DNA of 8,532 nucleotides from JBDTSW01 sp039930945 (GCA_039930945.1 JBDTSW010000093.1:1-8532); one strand, 5' to 3'; shown: positions 1 through 7,413, counted from the first letter of the stretch. Notes: generated by a model not told the origin, from the sequence alone. Translations and numbers: made by a program.

Positions 1-70
1 TGCGCCTTCGACCGGGCGGCTTTCCACCGGTACGTTCGAAGCGCCGCCGGAAGAAGTCGAAGATCCCCAC
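1..70 (-). CDS. N-terminus of an unidentified protein, cut by the left edge
   Basis: On the minus strand a GTG at 70-68 opens a frame that stays open to the window edge and reads MGIFDFFRRRFERTGGKPP. An N-terminus of the form M-G-[IL]-F-D-F-[LF] followed by a basic stretch is very common for real bacterial proteins, which is why I call it despite only 23 codons being visible. Upstream, a TAGGAT hexamer at 80-75 lies 4 bases before the GTG and could be a -10 element; no strong Shine-Dalgarno is seen. The gene would be divergent from glnN and share its upstream region. The family cannot be told from this fragment. It could still be a chance frame, because high-GC DNA has few stops. Confidence 0.45.
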   Translation of the reverse strand, partial: MGIFDFFRRRFERTGGKPPGRRR

Positions 71-74
71 GCCG

Positions 75-80
75 ATCCTA
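75..80 (-). promoter_or_regulatory. Candidate -10 hexamer (TAGGAT) for the left-edge gene
   Basis: TAGGAT on the minus strand matches TANNNT. It ends 4 bases before the proposed GTG, so any transcript from it would be leaderless or nearly so. No matching -35 element is evident at about 17 bases upstream. Confidence 0.3.
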
Positions 81-130
81 TCCCGCCCGGATATCCCCTA
101 GGTGCTCTCGCCCGGGCCTGCGCTTGTACA

Positions 131-149
131 CCGGGGCCAAACGCCCCGG
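131..149. repeat. Perfect 7-bp inverted repeat in the divergent intergenic region
   Basis: CCGGGGC (131-137) and GCCCCGG (143-149) are exact reverse complements around the 5-base loop CAAAC. The region between the left-edge gene and glnN has no other gene. The hairpin lies about 45 bases upstream of the glnN -10 candidate. It has no T-tract on either side, so it is not a standard terminator; it may be an operator, a structured RNA element or a GC-rich coincidence. Confidence 0.4.
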
Positions 150-195
150 GGCGAATCTTCGACAGATGGACAACTCGCCCCCGCGTCGCGCCGTC

Positions 196-201
196 TAGTC
201 T
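196..201 (+). promoter_or_regulatory. Candidate -10 hexamer (TAGTCT) for glnN
   Basis: TAGTCT, in the context GTCTAGTCTGG, resembles the hexamers before the acyltransferase gene and before tRNA-Ser(UGA) (TAGGCT at both). Initiation about 7 bases downstream would give a leader of roughly 78 bases before the glnN ATG. No good -35 is seen at 16-18 bases upstream; a TGGACA at 167-172 is 23 bases away, too far for a standard promoter. Confidence 0.35.
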
Positions 202-235
202 GGACCTCGCAAGATTCTTGAGATCAACGGACCCC

Positions 236-268
236 AGCGGCGTGCTCAGCGGAGCGCGCCGCGCCGCT
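236..268 (+). promoter_or_regulatory. Leader hairpin abutting the glnN ribosome binding site
   Basis: AGCGGCG (236-242) is the exact reverse complement of CGCCGCT (262-268). Inside the loop a further GCTC (244-247) pairs with GAGC (252-255). The outer stem ends at the base just before AGGAGG (269-274), the glnN Shine-Dalgarno. Such a placement could modulate ribosome access. The pairing is seen; the regulatory role is inferred. Confidence 0.35.
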
Positions 269-286
269 AGGAGGCGAGCCCCAGAG

Positions 287-2428
<2,142 letters not shown>

Positions 2429-2458
2429 GCTGACCGGGGGCGCAGGACGCTGCGCGAA

Positions 2459-2464
2459 TAGGCT
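2459..2464 (+). promoter_or_regulatory. Candidate -10 hexamer (TAGGCT) for a leaderless acyltransferase mRNA
   Basis: TAGGCT lies 8 bases before the TTG start at 2473. A transcript starting 7-8 bases after the hexamer would begin at or next to the start codon. No Shine-Dalgarno is present between the glnN stop and the TTG, which fits leaderless translation. Confidence 0.4.
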
Positions 2465-2472
2465 CGGCCCGT

Positions 2473-3855
2473 TTGAACGAGCTGGAACGCCTCTCCGCCT
2501 CCGACATGTCCTCGCTGCTCGCCGAGCGGGGGCCGATCCATGTCCACGTCGGCGGCACGATCGTGGTCGACTCCGAGCCGCCCTCGTTCTCCGCGCTGGT
2601 CGCCCACGTCGACCGGCGCCTCGCCCTGATGCCGCGATTTCGCCAGAAGGTCACCCCGACCCCGCTCGGCCTCTCGAATCCGGTCTGGGCCGATGACCCG
2701 TCGTTCGACCTCAGCTGGCACGTCCGCCATGCGGCGCTGCCGGCGCCCGGCTCGCAGGCCCAGCTTCGAGAGCTCGTCGGCCGGGTGATGTCGCAGCCGC
2801 TGGACTTCGCCCGGCCGCTTTGGCAGCTGTACCTGATCGAGGGCCTGCAGGGCAACCGCCACGCGGTGATCTCGAAGACCCATCACGCCCTTGTCGACGG
2901 GGTCTCCGCGCTCGACATCGGCACGATCCTGCTCGACCCCAACCCCGACGGCACCGAGATGGAGATGCCCTCCGAGCCCTGGGACCCCGACGCCCCGAGC
3001 CCGGAGATGCTGCTGGTGCGCGCCGCCTCCGAGCGGGTTCGCAGCCCTCTGCGGCAGGCGCGCAAGACCGCCCAGGAGGCGCTGACGATGCCGCGCGAGA
3101 CGGCCGGCCGGGTGATCAAGACCGCCGAGGGGTTCGCCGGCCTCGCCTCCGGCGGCCCGCGAGCGCCGAAGACCTTCCTCAACCAGGAGATCGGCCGCGA
3201 CCGCCGGGTCGGGTTCCTGGTCACAGAGCTCGATCAGGTCAAGCGGGCGCGTGGGGAGACCGAGGCCACGGTCAACGACGTCATCCTCGCCGTCGCTGCC
3301 GGCGGCCTGCGGCGGATGTTCGAGCGCCGCGGCGAGCCGGTTCCGGAGCGGCTGGTGGCGCTGGTGCCGATCAGCATCCGCCGCTCGGACGAGGAGCACG
3401 ACCTCGGCAACCGGATCGCGAGCCTGCAGGTGCCGCTGCCGCTCGGCGTCTCAGACGCGAAGCGGCGCCTCGAGCTGATCCACTCACAGACGCAGCGGCT
3501 GAAGCGCTCAGAGCAGGCCAGCGCCGCCTCGCTGGTGATCGAGGCCACCGGCTTCGCCCCACCGACGATCAACCGGGTGCTGGCGGGGGCGATCTCCCGC
3601 CCGTTGACCTGGAACCTCGTCGTCTCGAACGTGCCGGGCCCGCAGATGCCGTTCTACCTGCTGGGGAAACGGGTGCGCGAGATCTACCCGTTCGTGCCGC
3701 TCTCGCCGCAGGGCCATGCGCTCTCGATCGGGGTGATCAGCTACGACGGGGGGGTCTTCTTCGGCCTCAGCGGAGACCGGGCGCTGCTGGCCGACATCGA
3801 CCTGCTCGCCGACGACATCGACGCCGCCCTGGTCTCACAGCTCGAGGTCCTCTGA
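2473..3855 (+). CDS. WS/DGAT-family O-acyltransferase (wax ester synthase/diacylglycerol acyltransferase)
   Basis: Family enzymes move a fatty acyl group from acyl-CoA to diacylglycerol or a fatty alcohol, forming storage triacylglycerol or wax ester at the membrane/lipid-droplet surface. The 460 residues match the usual 450-480. The N-terminus (ERLSASDMSSLLAERGP then HVHVGG) is the typical family opening, which supports the TTG start at 2473 even though no ribosome binding site precedes it; an in-frame TGA at 2431-2433 excludes a much earlier start. The catalytic HHxxxDG motif is intact as HHALVDG at 137-143. The conserved ND pair is N268-D269 in TVNDVILAV. The C-terminal NVPGPQMPFYLLG and the GGVFFGLSGD segments are also family features. 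It follows glnN by 44 bases on the same strand and could be partly co-transcribed. Substrate choice (TAG versus wax ester) cannot be read from the sequence. Confidence 0.94.
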   Translation: MNELERLSASDMSSLLAERGPIHVHVGGTIVVDSEPPSFSALVAHVDRRLALMPRFRQKVTPTPLGLSNPVWADDPSFDLSWHVRHAALPAPGSQAQLRELVGRVMSQPLDFARPLWQLYLIEGLQGNRHAVISKTHHALVDGVSALDIGTILLDPNPDGTEMEMPSEPWDPDAPSPEMLLVRAASERVRSPLRQARKTAQEALTMPRETAGRVIKTAEGFAGLASGGPRAPKTFLNQEIGRDRRVGFLVTELDQVKRARGETEATVNDVILAVAAGGLRRMFERRGEPVPERLVALVPISIRRSDEEHDLGNRIASLQVPLPLGVSDAKRRLELIHSQTQRLKRSEQASAASLVIEATGFAPPTINRVLAGAISRPLTWNLVVSNVPGPQMPFYLLGKRVREIYPFVPLSPQGHALSIGVISYDGGVFFGLSGDRALLADIDLLADDIDAALVSQLEVL

Positions 3856-3862
3856 CGCCCGC

Positions 3863-4648
3863 CTACTCGCGGACCGTCACCGGCGCGCCCAGCGGCGCCG
3901 TGTCGATGATCGCGCTGACGTCGCGATCGGCGGCGCGGACGCAGCCCGACGAGATCGCCACCCCGAGCGGCCCCGACGTGCCGTGGATCGCGATCCGGTT
4001 GCCGCCGAGCCAGCCGGACGGCAGGTTCGGCTGGCGGGCGGTAAGGGCCACCGCGCAGCATCCGTAGGACGGGTTGAGCCCCCGGCGGAAGGTGTCGGTC
4101 ACCGCGAAGCGGCCCGTCGGCGTTTCCGAGCCCGGGGCGCCGACGCTGACGGTGAAGGTGCGCACGGCCTCGCCCTGCTCGAAGACCTCGGCGCGACGGT
4201 CGGAGAGGTCGATCACCAGCTCGAACTGCGTGTAGCCGGCCCCCAGATCGCGGCTGTCGAGGCGGATCCAGGCGAGCACGCCGTTGTCGAGCGACGGCGT
4301 CGGCACCCCGACCCACCGGCCCTCGGTCTCGGCGACGGCGAACACATGCGGCGAGCCGAACTCGGTCTCGTCGCCGACGGTTTTGATCACCGGCCCGCCG
4401 GGCTCAGAGTGGAGGTCCACCCGGTGGCCGCGGAGGACGTAGACGACACGGTGCCCCCGGTCGGGGAGCGCCAACGTGTGGTCGACGGGTGCCGGCTCGC
4501 TTCCGGCTCCGGCCACCTCGCCGGGCTGGACCGAGGCAGAGGTCCCGGGGGGCGGATCGGCGCCGTTCAAGGCGATCAGCACCGCGCCCACGACCGCGCT
4601 GGCAGCGAGCAACACCGAGATCGCGATCCAACGCAAGAGATGACCCAT
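3863..4648 (-). CDS. Membrane-anchored L,D-transpeptidase (YkuD domain)
   Basis: YkuD-fold enzymes form 3-3 cross-links in peptidoglycan or attach proteins to it, acting outside the membrane through a cysteine. Starting at the ATG at 4648-4646 the protein has 261 residues; two in-frame GTGs at 4654 and 4651 would add only two residues. An uncharged segment near residues 5-27 (RWIAISVLLAASAVVGAVLI) is a membrane anchor or uncleaved signal, followed by a Pro/Gly/Ser-rich linker and an intermediate region of about 70 residues that may be an SH3-like module. The catalytic domain occupies the last 120 or so residues, with H222 in IAIHGTSG and C236 in SSGCVR. The usual SHGC motif here reads SSGC, a variant also known in other ErfK/YkuD proteins; the nucleophile is kept. 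The gene converges with the acyltransferase (stops 7 bases apart) and is divergent from the SRPBCC gene. No glycine-tag or sortase-like signal is seen. Confidence 0.92.
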   Translation of the reverse strand: MGHLLRWIAISVLLAASAVVGAVLIALNGADPPPGTSASVQPGEVAGAGSEPAPVDHTLALPDRGHRVVYVLRGHRVDLHSEPGGPVIKTVGDETEFGSPHVFAVAETEGRWVGVPTPSLDNGVLAWIRLDSRDLGAGYTQFELVIDLSDRRAEVFEQGEAVRTFTVSVGAPGSETPTGRFAVTDTFRRGLNPSYGCCAVALTARQPNLPSGWLGGNRIAIHGTSGPLGVAISSGCVRAADRDVSAIIDTAPLGAPVTVRE

Positions 4649-4656
4649 CACCACCG

Positions 4657-4662
4657 AAGGTA
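4657..4662 (-). promoter_or_regulatory. Candidate -10 hexamer (TACCTT) for the L,D-transpeptidase gene
   Basis: TACCTT on the minus strand ends 8 bases before the ATG at 4648, the same spacing as before the acyltransferase TTG. It shares its TA base pairs (4661-4662) with a plus-strand hexamer pointing the other way. No Shine-Dalgarno is evident. Confidence 0.4.
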
Positions 4663-4666
4663 GTGC
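4661..4666 (+). promoter_or_regulatory. Candidate -10 hexamer (TAGTGC) for the SRPBCC gene
   Basis: TAGTGC is a weaker match to TANNNT (its last base is C). It is the only TA-starting hexamer close upstream of the ATG at 4681, 14 bases away. The divergent ATGs are only 32 bases apart, so both promoters must overlap each other or lie inside the opposite coding region. Confidence 0.25.
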
Positions 4667-4680
4667 AGGATGGCGGGGAT

Positions 4681-5190
4681 ATGGCGAAGTCGAAGAAGCG
4701 AGGTGGCGGCGGTGACGAGAGTGGTACGGCAGTGCTGACGCTCCCGACGGACACGCAGATCCTGATCAGGCGGGAGTTCGACGCACCCAGGCACCTGGTG
4801 TATGAGGCGTGGACCACGCCCGAGCTGGTCAAGCGCTGGTGGAGCGGGCAGCGCGGCGAGGTGACGAGCGTCGAGATCGACCTGCGGGTCGGCGGCGGGT
4901 GGCGGTACGTGATGGTGGCCAATGGCGGATTCGAGGTCGCCTTCCACGGCGAGTACCGCCAGATCGTCCCCAACGAGCGGATCGTCGCCACCGAGGTTTA
5001 TGAGGCAATGCCCGAGGGGGAGGCGGTGGACACCGTGACCTTCACCGAGATCGACGGGCGCACGACCGTGACCAGCCTCGTGCAGCACACCCGCCCCCAG
5101 GACCGCGACGCCCACATCAACTCCGGGATGGAGGCCGGCATGCAGGAGGCGATGGACCTCCTCGAGCAGGTCGCTATCTCGCTCGCCTGA
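4681..5190 (+). CDS. SRPBCC/AHSA1-type START-like domain protein
   Basis: Small single-domain protein of the AHSA1 branch of the START/SRPBCC fold, a hydrophobic-pocket fold used for ligand binding or as a chaperone co-factor; the ligand is unknown. From the ATG at 4681 it has 169 residues, normal for the family. The characteristic start of the fold is residues 26-54 (ILIRREFDAPRHLVYEAWT then PELVKRWW), followed by LRVGGGWRYVM (69-79), NERIVATEVYEAM (98-110) and a C-terminal helix with GMEAGMQEAMDLLE (149-162). The first 15 residues, MAKSKKRGGGGDESG, are a basic, glycine-rich leader that looks disordered. Frames further upstream stay open to about 4489 but overlap the divergent transpeptidase gene and do not resemble the family, so 4681 is preferred. 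The frequent partner, an ArsR-type regulator, is not beside it. Confidence 0.92.
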   Translation: MAKSKKRGGGGDESGTAVLTLPTDTQILIRREFDAPRHLVYEAWTTPELVKRWWSGQRGEVTSVEIDLRVGGGWRYVMVANGGFEVAFHGEYRQIVPNERIVATEVYEAMPEGEAVDTVTFTEIDGRTTVTSLVQHTRPQDRDAHINSGMEAGMQEAMDLLEQVAISLA

Positions 5191-5309
5191 GCCTCGCTCA
5201 CCAAGCAGGCAGGCGTGGAGCGGCCTTGATGAGACGGTATTTTGAACCCTGCGGCGCGCGCGAGGATCGCCACTCTCCATCGAACGCTGCGCGCAGGAGC
5301 CGATCCGGC
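5191..5309. other. Non-coding gap before the toxin-antitoxin operator
   Basis: No gene with a credible start or family resemblance was seen on either strand between the SRPBCC stop and the palindrome. There is a GC-alternating patch (GCGGCGCGCGCGAGG) around 5251-5265 and no hairpin with a T-tract, so no intrinsic terminator is recognised. Confidence 0.5.
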
Positions 5310-5330
5310 CGTAGCACGAATCGTGCTACG
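5310..5330. promoter_or_regulatory. Perfect 21-base palindrome, probable antitoxin operator
   Basis: Two exact 10-base arms, CGTAGCACGA (5310-5319) and TCGTGCTACG (5321-5330), flank a single A at 5320. It sits 8 bases before the antitoxin start and overlaps the candidate -10. Ribbon-helix-helix antitoxins bind palindromes of this kind as dimers to repress their own operon, so this is the expected operator. The symmetry is seen; the binding is inferred. Confidence 0.8.
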
Positions 5331-5332
5331 AT
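5327..5332 (+). promoter_or_regulatory. Candidate -10 hexamer (TACGAT) of the toxin-antitoxin operon
   Basis: TACGAT is a good match to TANNNT with a terminal AT. It lies 6 bases before the GTG at 5339, and its first four bases lie inside the palindrome's right arm. A dimer bound to the palindrome would block polymerase. Confidence 0.5.
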
Positions 5333-5338
5333 CTGGGT

Positions 5339-5584
5339 GTGTCGCGATCGATCCATGTGCGCCTTGACGATGCCGCGGAGGCCGCCTTGGAGGTGGTGCG
5401 CGGTAACGGCATCAACGACTCGGAGGCTGTCCGAACTGCGTTGACGGAGGCCGCTGTTCGTCGCCGGAGTCGCGCTGCGATAGCCGAAGAGGTTCGCAGC
5501 CTCGCGGACAGCCGCGAAGACCGGGAGGAAATGCGGGTCGTCCGGGAACAACTCGCCGAGCTTGCGCCACCGAGCGACGGCTGA
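5339..5584 (+). CDS. Ribbon-helix-helix antitoxin of a MazF-type toxin-antitoxin pair
   Basis: An 81-residue protein with the ribbon-helix-helix layout: a short basic beta strand at residues 3-9 (RSIHVRL), helix A at about 11-21 (DDAAEAALEVV), a turn with GNGINDS (22-28), and helix B at about 29-42 (EAVRTALTEAAVRR). The remaining 40 residues are charged and helical (EEVRSLADSREDREEMRVVREQLAEL) and probably wrap the toxin. It should neutralise the toxin encoded 3 bases downstream and repress the operon through the palindrome at 5310-5330. The start is a GTG without a ribosome binding site and 6 bases after a -10-like hexamer, so the mRNA is probably leaderless. The start choice places the beta strand right at the N-terminus, as usual for the fold. 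Identity rests on fold pattern plus partner, not on a named family. Confidence 0.85.
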   Translation: MSRSIHVRLDDAAEAALEVVRGNGINDSEAVRTALTEAAVRRRSRAAIAEEVRSLADSREDREEMRVVREQLAELAPPSDG

Positions 5585-5587
5585 AGC

Positions 5588-5905
5588 GTGGTTCGAGGCG
5601 AGGTGCTGAGACTTCCAGCCCCGCGCGGGGTCCGCGGCCGCGAGCAACGTGGCGCCCGCTACGCCGTCGTTGTGCAGGCCGACGAGTTCTTGGACCTGAG
5701 TACCGTCATCGTCGCGCCGACTTCCACTCGCGCCCTAGCCGCGAGCTTCAGACCTGCGATCGAGGTAGGTGGAACCGAAACGCGAGTGCTGGTCGAGCAG
5801 GCGACCGTGATCGACCCACAGCGCCTCGGCCGCTCCGCGGGGCGTCTCGAGCCCCGTGAGCTTCGAGCGGTCGACGAAGCACTCTCGCTGATTCTCGGTT
5901 TGTAA
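5588..5905 (+). CDS. PemK/MazF-family endoribonuclease toxin
   Basis: MazF-fold toxins cleave single-stranded RNA at short motifs and halt growth when freed from the antitoxin. The 105-residue length fits the family (about 100-120). The N-terminal RGEVLRLPAPRG (3-14), the QRGARYAVVVQ strand (20-30) with its arginines, the STVIVAPTST strand (38-47) with the conserved Thr/Ser, and the TRVLVEQ segment (65-71) are all family features. The chain ends with LILGL as many actinobacterial relatives do. The GTG start is 3 bases after the antitoxin stop, so translation is probably coupled; no separate promoter is visible. Sampled 60-base lines in this operon count 63-70% GC against 73-80% in sampled lines of glnN and the acyltransferase, a modest dip consistent with acquisition. 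The toxin looks intact. Confidence 0.9.
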   Translation: MVRGEVLRLPAPRGVRGREQRGARYAVVVQADEFLDLSTVIVAPTSTRALAASFRPAIEVGGTETRVLVEQATVIDPQRLGRSAGRLEPRELRAVDEALSLILGL

Positions 5906-5963
5906 CCCGCAGGCCAGAATGCCTGGATGGCCGCAGCGCGTAGGCCAAGCAAGCAACCATCAG

Positions 5964-6052
5964 CGGAGAGGGCGGGATTCGAACCCGCGAGAGAGCTTGC
6001 GCCCCCTACTCGCTTAGCAGGCGAGTGCCTTCAGCCGCTCGGCCACCTCTCC
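5964..6052 (-). tRNA. tRNA-Ser (anticodon GCU)
   Basis: On the minus strand an 89-base class II tRNA begins with GGAGAGG (6052-6046), pairing with CCTCTCC (5971-5965), followed by the discriminator G at 5964. The anticodon stem is CTCGC/GCGAG around the loop CTGCTAA, giving GCT at 6018-6016, which reads AGC/AGU serine codons. A long variable arm, as in all serine tRNAs, and a T-arm GCGGG-TTCGAAT-CCCGC complete it. CCA is not encoded. Its 3' end faces the toxin gene, 58 bases away. Confidence 0.97.
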
Positions 6053-6083
6053 GGGGACTGACCCCGTTTCCGGGCTCGAGCGC

Positions 6084-6089
6084 ATTCTA
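6084..6089 (-). promoter_or_regulatory. Candidate -10 hexamer (TAGAAT) for tRNA-Ser(GCU)
   Basis: TAGAAT on the minus strand is the closest match to the sigma-70-type consensus TATAAT in the window. It lies 31 bases before the mature tRNA 5' end, a normal distance for a tRNA precursor. Its TA pair (6088-6089) is shared with a plus-strand TAGGTA pointing the other way. Confidence 0.5.
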
Positions 6090-6091
6090 GG

Positions 6092-6097
6092 TACGCT
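6092..6097 (+). promoter_or_regulatory. Candidate -10 hexamer (TACGCT) for the PLP enzyme gene
   Basis: TACGCT ends 9 bases before the GTG at 6107; the overlapping TAGGTA (6088-6093) is an alternative, 13 bases away. No Shine-Dalgarno precedes the GTG, so a leaderless or very short-leader mRNA is likely. Confidence 0.35.
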
Positions 6098-6106
6098 CGC
6101 CGGCCC

Positions 6107-7333
6107 GTGAGCGAAACCGCACAGCCCGAGTCCCTGCGCGCCCGCTACGAGGCGCTGTTCGAGTCGGCTCGGGCGCCGTTCGCCTTCGTCGACCTCGACG
6201 CGATGCGCGCCAATGCCGAGGCGATGCTGTCCCAGGCCAGCGGCCTGCCGATCCGGATCGCCTCGAAGTCGGTGCGCTCGACCGCGCTGCTGCGGCGGAT
6301 CCTCGACCTCGACGACGGCTTCCAGGGGATCCTCGCGTTCACCCTGCCGGAGGCGCTGTGGCTGGCGAGCAAGGGCTTCGACAAGATCGTCGTCGGCTAC
6401 CCCAGCGCCGACCGCGAGGCGATCCGCGAGTTGGCGGTTCTGGCGGCGGAGGAGCCGTCGCGGGCGCCCGTGCCGATGGTCGACGACGCTCCCCACCTGG
6501 ACCTGATCGAAGGGGCGATGGCCTCCGGGCGCACCCAGGTCCGGGTCTGCATGGATGTCGATGTCGGCTGGTGGCCCGGCGGCGGGCGGTTGGCCCGGAT
6601 CGGGCCCAAGCGCTCGCCGATCCACCACCCCGAGAGGGCGGGGCGGTTCGCCGCCGAGATCGCCTCCAGGCCGGGCACCCACCTCGCCGGCGTGATGGCC
6701 TATGAGGGCCACATCGCCGGCGTCGGCGACCAGATCCCCGGCAAGCCGCTGCGAAGCGCCGCGATCCGGCGGATGCAGGCTTCGTCCGAGCGCGAGATCC
6801 GCCAGCGACTGCCGCGGATCGTCGATGCGGTCCGCGGGGCGACTCCGGGCGAGCTGGAGCTCATCAACGCGGGCGGCACCGGCAGCCTGGCGCGGACCGC
6901 CGCCGCCGGGATCGCGACCGAGCTGACCGCCGGCTCGGGCTTCTATGCCCCCCATCTGTTCGACAACTACCGCTCGCTCGATCTGGCGCCGGCGGCGTTC
7001 TTCGTCGTGCCGGTCGTCAGGCGTCCCGCGCCGGGCACGGTGACCGCACTCGGGGGCGGCTACCTGGCCTCAGGCACCGCCGACGCGGACCGCCTCCCCC
7101 AGCCCTACCTCCCTCGGGGCCTGCGCCTCGACGGTCAGGAGGGTGCCGGCGAGGTGCAGACGCCGTTGGTGGGGGTGGCCGCACGTCGCCTGCGAATCGG
7201 CGATCGCGTCTACATGCGCCACGCCAAGGCCGGCGAGCTGTGCGAGCGCTTCGACTCGCTGTACCTGGTCGAGGGCGACCGGATCGTCGACCAGGTCCCC
7301 ACCTACCGCGGCGAGGGCAAGGCCTTCCTCTAG
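6107..7333 (+). CDS. PLP-dependent fold-type III enzyme, 'amino acid deaminase/aldolase' (alanine racemase N-terminal domain)
   Basis: A 408-residue protein of the DSD1/D-threonine aldolase-like group, which uses pyridoxal phosphate on an alanine-racemase-type TIM barrel to deaminate or cleave D-amino acids. The PLP lysine is probably K54 in IRIASKSVRS, right after the first barrel strand (APFAFVDLDAMRANA, 23-37). Barrel motifs follow: GILAFTLPEALWLA, KIVVGYPS, VRVCMDVDVGWW, GVMAYEGHIAGV, LELINAGGTGSL. The C-terminal beta domain carries H372 and C379 in RHAKAGELCERF, placed like the metal-binding His/Cys pair of D-threonine aldolase and DSD1. The family is often annotated 'amino acid deaminase/aldolase' in actinobacteria, but the substrate here is not known. 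Start: GTG at 6107 with no ribosome binding site, directly giving the family-like N-terminus. It lies alone between two serine tRNA genes, with no partner dehydrogenase in view. Confidence 0.9.
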   Translation: MSETAQPESLRARYEALFESARAPFAFVDLDAMRANAEAMLSQASGLPIRIASKSVRSTALLRRILDLDDGFQGILAFTLPEALWLASKGFDKIVVGYPSADREAIRELAVLAAEEPSRAPVPMVDDAPHLDLIEGAMASGRTQVRVCMDVDVGWWPGGGRLARIGPKRSPIHHPERAGRFAAEIASRPGTHLAGVMAYEGHIAGVGDQIPGKPLRSAAIRRMQASSEREIRQRLPRIVDAVRGATPGELELINAGGTGSLARTAAAGIATELTAGSGFYAPHLFDNYRSLDLAPAAFFVVPVVRRPAPGTVTALGGGYLASGTADADRLPQPYLPRGLRLDGQEGAGEVQTPLVGVAARRLRIGDRVYMRHAKAGELCERFDSLYLVEGDRIVDQVPTYRGEGKAFL

Positions 7334-7381
7334 CTGCGGCAGCGAACCCAGCCGGGCGCGTGCCGATCCATACCAACCATC

Positions 7382-7387
7382 TAGGCT
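7382..7387 (+). promoter_or_regulatory. Candidate -10 hexamer (TAGGCT) for tRNA-Ser(UGA)
   Basis: TAGGCT, identical to the hexamer before the acyltransferase gene, lies 26 bases before the tRNA 5' end and 48 bases after the PLP enzyme stop codon. No -35 match is evident. Confidence 0.45.
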
Positions 7388-7413
7388 CCCGCGGGCGGTC
7401 GACACCGCACCTC

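Noticed and set aside
71..217. GlnR-type or NtrC-type binding site upstream of glnN
   Set aside because: No GTNAC-N6-GAAAC-like or other known nitrogen-control motif could be found by eye.
2820..4067. Long plus-strand frame overlapping the acyltransferase and running into the transpeptidase gene
   Set aside because: It is rich in Arg/Ala/Pro/Gly with no fold, and overlaps two strongly recognised genes in other frames.
5235..5256. TTTTGAACCCTGCGG resembling the T-arm side of the tRNA-Ser(GCU) 3' end, a possible attachment-site remnant
   Set aside because: Only about six bases in a row (GAACCC) match, too little to claim an att duplication.
5198..5647. 149-codon minus-strand frame over the antitoxin and upstream gap
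   Set aside because: Less biased than other shadows, but it is antisense to the antitoxin, covers the operator palindrome and matches no family I recognise.
5911..5930. Weak inverted repeats (CAGGC/GCCTG and GGCCA/TGGCC) after the toxin gene, as a terminator
   Set aside because: Five-bp stems and no T-tract; the two pairings compete with each other.
6014..6955. 313-codon minus-strand frame covering tRNA-Ser(GCU) and part of the PLP enzyme
   Set aside because: It reads through a clear tRNA gene and is antisense to a recognised enzyme.
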